Virus record (IMG/VR): IMGVR_UViG_3300038701_001584
Location: 1 to 30,738 of that record
Length of the DNA stretch: 30,738 nt
Source of the DNA: a virus
Strand: one strand, 5' to 3'
Positions 6,818 to 14,600 of this stretch are shown piece after piece. Made by a program: the position numbers and the translations under genes. The notes under the pieces are model-generated. The model made no database searches and had not been told where the DNA came from. It saw only the letters and a list, made by a program, of their open reading frames with translations. The first letter of the stretch is position 1; each line of letters starts with the position of its first letter.

Positions 6818-7459
6818 ATGGCATATACTCGTGGTAATAGCTCGCAAATCATTGTGGGTGCTGCTGCGCTATTCACTTACGAAAACGGTGAAATGGCAGA
6901 TACTGATCTGCCAGACGTTGTCGAAGATGTATCCTTCAAGGAGACACTCTCTGACGATGCCGATTTCCGTAACGTTGGATACACTATGAACGGTCTAGAG
7001 ATCGTCTTCCAGCCTGACTTCGGTGAGGTACAGGTAGACCAGGTTCTCGACGTTGCCAAACTATACAAGCAGGGTATGCAGGTTAACCTTAACACTGCAT
7101 TCGCTGAGGCAACTCTAGAAAACCTATTGGTCTCTATCGCTGGTCGAGATGACGACCTTGCTACCGCTTCTACCGGTCCATTTACAGGTAACCCAGTTAT
7201 GAATCTTTCTGCTGGGGACATCGGTGAATGTCCAGTCGAGCGTGGTATGGTTGCAGTTGGTCCAGGTACTGGTGACTGTGCAGCTTCTGAATCCATCGAG
7301 CGCGTTTATGTTGCATACCGTGCACTCTCAATTGAGAATGTTACAGTATCCGCAAAGCGCGACGAGCCCACTATGTTCGAAGTTTCGTTCCGTCTTCTTC
7401 CAAATGACTCAGCGTCATACGGAAAGATTGTTGACAGAACGCTATCTCTCGTATCATAG
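6818..7459 (+). CDS. Major tail tube protein
   Basis: The start is the ATG at 6818: GAGGTG (6806-6811) is six bases away. A GTG at 6809 in the same frame overlaps this ribosome site and is rejected. The 213-residue product begins MAYTRGNSSQIIVGAAALFTY and has the beta-rich, Gly/Asp/Val-rich content of siphovirus tube proteins: strands with EDVSFKETLSDDADFRNVGYT, a helix-loop (VDQVLDVAKLYKQGM), and the end strand pair VTVSAKRDEPTMFEVSFRLLP. The product stacks as hexamer rings around the tape measure. Its own promoter, its own terminator and strong CGT-type codon choice suggest very high expression. It sits between terminator protein and chaperones, the canonical place. Confidence 0.85.
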   Translation: MAYTRGNSSQIIVGAAALFTYENGEMADTDLPDVVEDVSFKETLSDDADFRNVGYTMNGLEIVFQPDFGEVQVDQVLDVAKLYKQGMQVNLNTAFAEATLENLLVSIAGRDDDLATASTGPFTGNPVMNLSAGDIGECPVERGMVAVGPGTGDCAASESIERVYVAYRALSIENVTVSAKRDEPTMFEVSFRLLPNDSASYGKIVDRTLSLVS

Positions 7460-7478
7460 TTAAGCAATAACTTAATAG

Positions 7479-7509
7479 AAACCGCCCAGGATTCGTTCTG
7501 GGCGGTTTT
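7479..7509 (+). terminator. Rho-independent terminator after tail tube gene
   Basis: AAACCGCCCAG (7479-7489) pairs with CTGGGCGGTTT (7498-7508); two further weak pairs (G-U, A-U) extend it to a TTCG tetraloop at 7492-7495, with a run of T at 7506-7509. It lies 19 bases after the tube stop. It uses the same tetraloop as the capsid terminator. Confidence 0.92.
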
Positions 7510-7513
7510 GCTT

Positions 7514-7522
7514 TGGTATACT
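7514..7522 (+). promoter_or_regulatory. Extended -10 promoter giving a predicted leaderless mRNA
   Basis: TGGTATACT fits TGnTATAAT with one change. Counting seven bases from the hexamer places transcription start at 7529, the A of the ATG of the chaperone gene. There is no Shine-Dalgarno in the gap. No -35 box is seen, because that region is the terminator stem. The same nine bases recur at 28012-28020. Confidence 0.6.
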
Positions 7523-7528
7523 TAACTA

Positions 7529-8245
7529 ATGGCTAAAAATGTATACGATAAATCTAGGGTACAGCTAATTGATGGAACAAGATTAGAGCTAGGCCCACTC
7601 AATATTAAACATCTAAAAAAATTTATGGATGTTTTTTACCTTGTAGATTTTGCTACTACTGAAGATGAGTCAATCAGCATATTGACAGAATGTGCTGCTA
7701 TTTGTATGCAACAGTATTATCCAGTTTTGCAAACTCGTGAAGACGTTGAAGATAACTTTGACCTTCCTACCGTTTACAGAATTCTAGACATTTGCGGGGG
7801 AGTAAAAATTGATCCAAATAAAACTGAAGAAATAGACGATCAGGCCAAAAAGCAAGCAAAAGAAAACAAGAATACGTGGAAAGACCTAGACCTGGCAGAG
7901 CTGGAGGCAGAAGTTTTTCTGATTGGAAGTTGGAAAAATTTTGAAGAATTGGAGTATAGCCTTACTATGCCTGAGCTTATTGTTATTTTAGAACAAAAGC
8001 GTGAAAGCGAGCAAAATGATCGCAAGTTCCACGCAGCAATTCAGGGGGTAGACTTAGACAAGCATACAAGACAGGCTTCCGATCCTTGGGAAGAGATGAA
8101 GTCTAGAGTATTCAGTGGTGGACAAAGTAGTGATCCAAATGATATAATTTCATATCAGGGATATAAAGCACAGCAAGCTGGATTCGGAATAGGTATGGGT
8201 CTGGACTATGTTGACATGAAAAAAAAGCCTGAAAAATCAGACTAG
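7529..8245 (+). CDS. Tail assembly chaperone, fused long (GT-like) form
   Basis: The 238-residue protein has two parts. Residues 1 to about 100 are the chaperone N-domain (VQLIDGTRLELGPLNIKHL, then VEDNFDLPTVYRILDICGG), shared with the next gene. Residues 110-238 are the second domain that other siphoviruses reach by a programmed frameshift: WKDLDLAELEAEVFLIGSW, LTMPELIVILEQKRESEQ, DRKFHAAIQGVDLD. Here both are joined in one frame with no slip needed. Chaperones of this kind coat the tape measure and recruit tube subunits. There is no Shine-Dalgarno before ATG 7529; an extended -10 predicts a leaderless message. It is followed by its short paralogue, which seems to supply the G-only product. 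Confidence 0.8.
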   Translation: MAKNVYDKSRVQLIDGTRLELGPLNIKHLKKFMDVFYLVDFATTEDESISILTECAAICMQQYYPVLQTREDVEDNFDLPTVYRILDICGGVKIDPNKTEEIDDQAKKQAKENKNTWKDLDLAELEAEVFLIGSWKNFEELEYSLTMPELIVILEQKRESEQNDRKFHAAIQGVDLDKHTRQASDPWEEMKSRVFSGGQSSDPNDIISYQGYKAQQAGFGIGMGLDYVDMKKKPEKSD

Positions 8246-8250
8246 CTATA

Positions 8251-8259
8251 TGTTATAAT
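8251..8259 (+). promoter_or_regulatory. Extended -10 promoter between the two chaperone genes
   Basis: TGTTATAAT is a perfect TGnTATAAT. A start about seven bases downstream (near 8266) gives a leader of about 24 bases that includes AAAGGAG (8272-8278) before ATG 8290. No -35 box is evident. It would let the short chaperone be expressed independently of, and more than, the long one, and also drive the tape measure. Confidence 0.65.
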
Positions 8260-8289
8260 TAATATACCGACAAAGGAGAAAAAAGCAGC

Positions 8290-8604
8290 ATGGCAACTAA
8301 CATTAATCAAGAAACAACAATCACACTAGTTGATGGGCAAGAGGTCAACATTCGCCCATTAAAAATCTCACTGCTTCGTACTTTTATGAAAAAATTTGAG
8401 GGAATTCAAGAGGTGGCAAATGACAACGACAAGTCAATGAACATTCTTATGGAGTGTGTACAGATCGCTATGAGGCAGTACAAGCCAGAACTTGCTGAAG
8501 ATCGTAAAGCACTCGAAGACAATATTGATTTACCAACAGTATATCGTATTGTCGAGGAAGCATCTGGAGTAAAACTCTCAGACTCTAACCTCATCAACGT
8601 GTAA
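8290..8604 (+). CDS. Tail assembly chaperone, short (G-like) paralogue
   Basis: The 104-residue protein aligns with the N-domain of the gene just upstream: LVDGQEVNIRPLKISLLRTF against LIDGTRLELGPLNIKHLKKF, the shared pattern IL.EC...M.QY.P, and ED-N-(I/F)-DLPTVYRI in both, ending at a similar GVKL/GVKI. It lacks the second domain altogether. It has its own ribosome site (AAAGGAG, 8272-8278) and own promoter. In most siphoviruses one gene gives a short G and a frameshifted GT product; here the two appear as separate paralogues. It stops 18 bases before the tape measure gene. No frameshift route into another chaperone domain is visible past its stop. Confidence 0.8.
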   Translation: MATNINQETTITLVDGQEVNIRPLKISLLRTFMKKFEGIQEVANDNDKSMNILMECVQIAMRQYKPELAEDRKALEDNIDLPTVYRIVEEASGVKLSDSNLINV

Positions 8605-8622
8605 CAAGAGGAGTGCCACTGA

Positions 8623-11600
8623 ATGGCTGATGCACAGGCCAATATTAATGTAAATCTTGATGCAACAAGGGCTATAGCACAGCTAAAAGTTCTGCAAAGA
8701 CAGATTTCATCCTTTCATCAGTCGATGGCAATCGGCGGTGCAAAAGCACGAGCAGAATCATCACAGCTTGCCCAAACATTAATTAACAATGTTAATGCTT
8801 CGGGCAAGTTTTCTGCTTCTATTCAAAGAACACTATCTACCACCGAAAGTTTCACCAATTCCCTTGAGCGTAACAAGCTTTCAATGGGGCAATACTTTAA
8901 GTTTGGGATGGGCGCTACCAAATCTTTTGGTAAAATGTTTTCTTCTGAATTTAATACAATCAATAAGGTAGCACGAGAAAGAACAAAAACTCTACAGACT
9001 CAATACATTCAAATGGGTAGAGACGCCAGTGGCGCAATGCAATCCATTGCTGTTAGACCTCTCACCTTGGATATGAAAAACCTGGGCACCCAGGTAATGA
9101 TGAATTCTCAAAGACAACAAATCTTTAACCAACTACTCAGGCAAGGTTCCACCAATCTTCTAAACTTTGGTAAAAACACCCAATGGGCTGGTCGTCAGCT
9201 TATGGTTGGTTTCACGATACCGCTATCTATTATGGGTGCTACTGCTGCTAAAGAGTTTATGAAGCTAGAGGAGCAAGCTGTTAAATTCCGTCGTGTTTAT
9301 GGCGACATGTTTACTACGGATGCAGAAACAGAAAAGGCGTTGGCCAACGTTAGAGAGCTTGCTGATGAATTTACGAAATACGGCATAGCTGTAGAAAAAA
9401 CTATTGACCTCGCTGCCAAGGTGGCCCAGATGGGTAATATGGGAGATGCCCTTGAGGCACAGGTTACCCAGGCCACCAGGCTGGCGGTATTGGGTGGACT
9501 AGAGCAGCAAGAGGCCTTAGATACAACTATCTCGCTTACAAATGCATTTGGCGTCTCCGCCCAAGATCTTGCAGGAAAAATTGCATTTCTTAATGCTGCT
9601 GAAAACCAAACAATTTTAGCAATTGAAGATTTTAACGAAGCTATTCCAAAAGCTGGTTCCGTTGTTCAGCAACTTGGTGGTAGCGTTGAGGACTTAGCAT
9701 TTTTCCTTACCGCTATGCGTGAAGGTGGCATCAACGCTTCTCAGGGTGCCAACGCACTAAAGTCTTCTCTAGGTAGATTGATTAATCCTACAGAAGCAGC
9801 CAGAAGCGAGCTGGCGGGATTTGGAATAGACATTCTATCTATTGTAGAAAACAATGCCGGAAACCTCAGAGATATGGTTATGGATCTTGGTGGCGAGTTA
9901 GACAAGCTTGACCCACTAAACAGAGCCAGAGCTATTGAGCAACTATTCGGTAAGTTTCAGTTTGCACGTATGTCTACAATGTTCCAAAACATTACTAAAG
10001 ATGGAAGCCAAGCTCGTAAAGTTCTTGACCTAACGGCGCAAAGCACAGAAGAGCTAGCGATCCTTGCTGAGCGAGAATTGTCCAGGGTAGAAGATTCTAT
10101 AGGTTTTAAGTTCAAAAAACAGCTTGAAAACTTGCAAGCATCATTGGCACCAATAGGTGGTGAATTCATTAAAGCAGTTACCCCAATTATTGAGGGGGCA
10201 ACAAAAATTCTTAAATGGTTCAACGGTCTTGGCGATGGGGCAAAACAATTTGCAGTAATCGCAGTAGCTGCAGTTGGTGTAATAGCTCCAACTTTTCTAA
10301 TGCTTTTTGGTCTAGTCGCTAACGGGTTTGCCAACTTCATTAAGGGCATTTCTAAAGTAGGCTCTTTCCTCGGAGTGCTCTCTGGTCAAAGCAAGATGGT
10401 TGGCGGAAGCATCAGCTATATGACTCAAGAGCAAATTGAAGCTCAATCTGTATCTTCATCTCTAGAACAAACACATCAAAGACTTTATCAATTATTTACT
10501 TCTGAGTCGGCAGCTGTTGATACGCTTGCGGCGGCTTATGGCAGAGCCGCCGCACAAATGTCTTCGCTTAATTCCGCAGGAGCTGGAAGAGCAGCCGCAG
10601 GTGCTGCTGGAGCAACTTCTGCGGCAGGAGCAGCATCTACAAAAAGATACAACCCCTTCATTCCTCCCAAAAAATACAACAAGGGTGTTGTTATGGTACC
10701 AGGGCCAAAGGGTAAGGGGGATATTGTTCCGGCAATGCTTACTCCCGGCGAAGCGGTAATCCCAGCGGAAGAAACAAGAAAATATTTACCACTAATTAAA
10801 GGTATTGTTGACGATAACTTGCCTGGGTATCAAGAAAGCAATGTTGACCAGATCACTAGGCAACTAGGTGGAAAATCCTTCAATGTGAGGCCAGGAACCG
10901 ATGTCTCTAAAGTAGACATCAAGCTAGCTAGACTTGCCGGAGCCGAACAGACCGCACCAGGTGTTTCGGGAATGGTTGCTGATGAGCTGGGTGAGGTTCA
11001 GCTCAGTGTAGGAGCTTTAGATACCGCAATTAAAAAAGTAAATGATTCTGCCAACAATTTTGTAAGAATTGTTCAAACTTTGCCAGAGGCAAACGCTCCT
11101 GCATCAAAACAAGGCGTGATCGCAAGTCATGGCACAGGTCAGACAAAGTATTCTCCAGAGGAGGCGGGTACTATGGCTACCCAACTACCACAGGGTCAGC
11201 TGAGGTCGGCCCTGGAAGAAGCTTCCACAACAGGCAAACGCGCAACAGGGTATAGCGAGTTGGTCTTTGGAGAATCTGCAGCATTTAATGAAAATATTGC
11301 AACTGGAGAAGAGAGGGGTGACTTCTTCAGAAAAAATCAAGATATTACCTCTGCACCTATGCAAGAGTCTGGGTACCTTAATTTAGAAGATTCTCAGCAG
11401 GCAACAGACTACAGTGAGTTTACTAATTTGGTTGCTACTAAATTAGAACAGGCGGGTAGTCAGGCTGTTTCAGAAAGTGATTTTCAACAAATTGTTGCCA
11501 ACTCATTGGAAGAAATGACAGAGGGAGCAGCAAAACAAGGAATGCAGGCTGCTTCTCAAGAAATAAAATCTGTTTCTATTGAAGGCAAGAAAAAGGAAAG

Positions 11601-14600
11601 CGGTCAGCCAGACAAAAGAAGGTTTGAAGTACCAGGCGGAAAAGCTTTTACAGGTTCAAAGCTTTCTAAATCTAAAACAGAAAGAGGTGGATATCAGTCT
11701 CATACTGCAAAGGTTAGGAAAAAATTTGATGAGAGAGCTAACCAAGCTACTAGAGATCTTGTAACTAAGAGAGTTCAGGGAGCAGGCAAGGGTGACGTTT
11801 CTGGGATAGTCTCTAAAGACGCACAGGAAGATGCTCAAGAGTACAGCCAAACATTAGAACAGGCTCTAGAGTCAACGTCTCAAGATCCCTACATGTACGT
11901 TCGAGACAGAATGAGCCCACACGAAATGTCAGGGCCAGACGGTAAATCCGATGCTACAGAGTATGGAACAGAGTTTGCGAATACTTTAAATCAACAATCA
12001 AGTAACCTAACTCCACCAGCACCACCATCAGCAGGAAGCCAGCCGAGCAGTCGCTTTTCTAAATTCAAAGATAGAGCTAAGAGCTTCGGCACTCAGGCCA
12101 TAGATAGGTTTATGGAAACTGCTCCAGGTCAGAGTGTAGGAAATTATTTTGCTGAAACTAGTGGTGCAAACATTACTAATAGCAAGGGAGAAGTTGTTGC
12201 ATCTCCTACAGAGCAGGCACCAACACAAATAGTTCCAAGACAGTATCCACCAGGCCAGTCCCCCTCAGAAATACAGGCTAGAAACCAAGCTCTTGTAGAT
12301 AATAAATTAGCTACATTTGATGCCGAAACCGGAACAATGTTTGCTACAACTACTGGAAAAATACAGGGTCTTAAAGATTCGTTTAGCGTATTGGATACAG
12401 AAATTTCAGAGCTTGGAGATACCGCTCAGGATTCTGCTTTTGATGTGGATAATCATACTCAGTCAGTAAAAGAGAATGGGGATACCGCCCAAAGAGCTGC
12501 AGGGCAGCAAGAATTAGCTCCAGATCCTCGTACCGGAGAAATGGTTCCCAAAGCACAAGCTGACAAAATTGCTCGTAAAGAAGACAGGAGGCAGAGGCGA
12601 CAGTCTAGAGCTAGTAAAGCGATGATGGGGTTCGGAGCTGTTACCGGTGGTCTAGCCGCAGCTACACAGCTTAATGTTGAAATACCAGGGATTGGGAACA
12701 TCGGAGAATTTGCTCAAAAGCTTTTGCCAGTTACTGGTGCCTTGACAGCTATTGCACCAATTCTGCTGGCATTGCCACTACCCATAGCGGCTCTTGTGGC
12801 GGTAATTGGTGCTGGTGTTTATTTATGGATGAGGCACAACAAGCAGCTAAAAGAAGCTACAGAAAAAGCTAGAAAACTAGCGGTTGGCCTGGGGGTCGGA
12901 AACGATGCTATGCAAAAATTTGCAGAATTTGCTGGCACCGTTGCTCCAACGGAGTTGATGAACGAAAGAAGACAGCTAGGCACGCTACCTATTGCCGCAG
13001 GAAAAAGTGAGTTTGGAGAAAGCTTTATTGGAAGCGAGCAAGGTAGCGAATATGTTAAAACAGTTGAGGAAGGTATTACAGAAATTGGCAGGTCGGGAGT
13101 AATTGAAAAGCTTGGTCTTCAACTTTCTACCGCAGTAGCATCAAATGTTTTAACTCAAAAGCAAGCAGCTGGAATAGCGGTTGAGTTAGGTCGTGCGGTA
13201 GGAGATCTCAGTCTTGGAGTTGGAATTGCTGCCGAGATTTCTAAATTTGTCGGCCCCAACGGTGAAGAAGAGCCTTTACCTGTTGAAGTTTTTGCAAAAA
13301 TTATAGAGGCTTCTTCTGAGGGTGTCGCAGAAACTCTAGAAGACTTAACGGCCAAAGCTTTAGACGAAGATGCCTTTACAGGATTCTTTAATTTTGATAA
13401 AGAGACTTTACAGTCTGAGCTAGCGGCGGGAATTTTAGGTCAAGCAGAACAGGTTCAGCAAGCTATTGATGCTCAAACGGTTGCCACCAATGATAGAGTT
13501 AAAGCCTTGCAAGAAGAGGGTAGGCAGCTTGCCGCAAATGGAAAGCAAGAAGAGGCTAATGCAAAATTTGATGAGGCGAGAACGGCTCAGCGAGAAGGGG
13601 ACGCCGCTAGATTATCTCTTCTTGAAGAACAAAGAAAAACTTTAGAATCAACAACAGGAGAAATGTTTAGAGTTTTTGAAGCTTCAAAGCTGGTGAGCAG
13701 AGAAATGCAGAATGCGCTTGCAGTCTCGGATGACAAAGGGCTTTCAGAAGAAATTGATAGGCAGGTAAGAGAATCTTTACTAGCAATTGAAAAGTTGAAT
13801 AATGTTGATTTTGGAGATGTTGAAAATATGTCTCAGTCAGAACTTGCAGATGTATATTATGAAGCTTATGAACAAGCTGTTGCGTTAGACAAACAGCAAG
13901 AAGCTTACAACGGAACTTTAACCGAAATGGGGAAAATTCTAGAAGAACGTTTCGGTGCTGACTCAACTGCTTTTGAAAAAATTGATCAAATTATTACAAA
14001 TGGCGATCTTGACTTTGAACTTAAATATAATCTTGTTGTTGGAGTGGGCTCAGAATCATTAGACCTTAATGACGTTGATGACTTTTTGCAAGCTACAACA
14101 CTTGATCCAGAAAATATTTCTCAAGAAGAAGTTTATGAATATCAGATAGGGCAAGGCGGATTTGCTCAAGATCTTACACCAGAAGCTGAAGCTGATATCA
14201 AAGAAGAGATAGCGGCGTATAACAAGAGTATACAAGACGCTTTTTCAAACATCGACTCCTCTTTGGGCGACGACGCCAGCTCAAAAATAACTCAGATATT
14301 CGGAAAATTAGAAAATGATGAGTTTGCTAAAGAACTTACCCTACAGGTAAATACTTTAATTGACGAAGGGGATGAGGAAAAGGCACAAGCTCTGCTAGAC
14401 ACTATGGGCCAACTTGCTGCCTATGACGCAGGCCCAATAACTCCAGAGGTTATCCTTGATACCTATCTCAATGACCCCAAAGCTTTAGAGGAAATGCAGG
14501 CAGCGCTAGCAGAAATTGAAACTTTTTTCGGAGAAAATGCCGGGCCAGATGGCAAGGTTACGCACGAACAAGTAATTTCTCAAGATATAATAAGGGGCGG

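Noticed and set aside
7837-7855. CCAAAAAGC as a frameshift slippery site in the long chaperone gene
   Set aside because: The zero frame already runs into the second chaperone domain, so a slip is not needed and would lead out of the coding frame.
10517-13966. Several open frames in other frames and on the reverse strand of the tape measure gene
   Set aside because: All lie inside one clearly coding frame and lack ribosome sites or recognisable domains.
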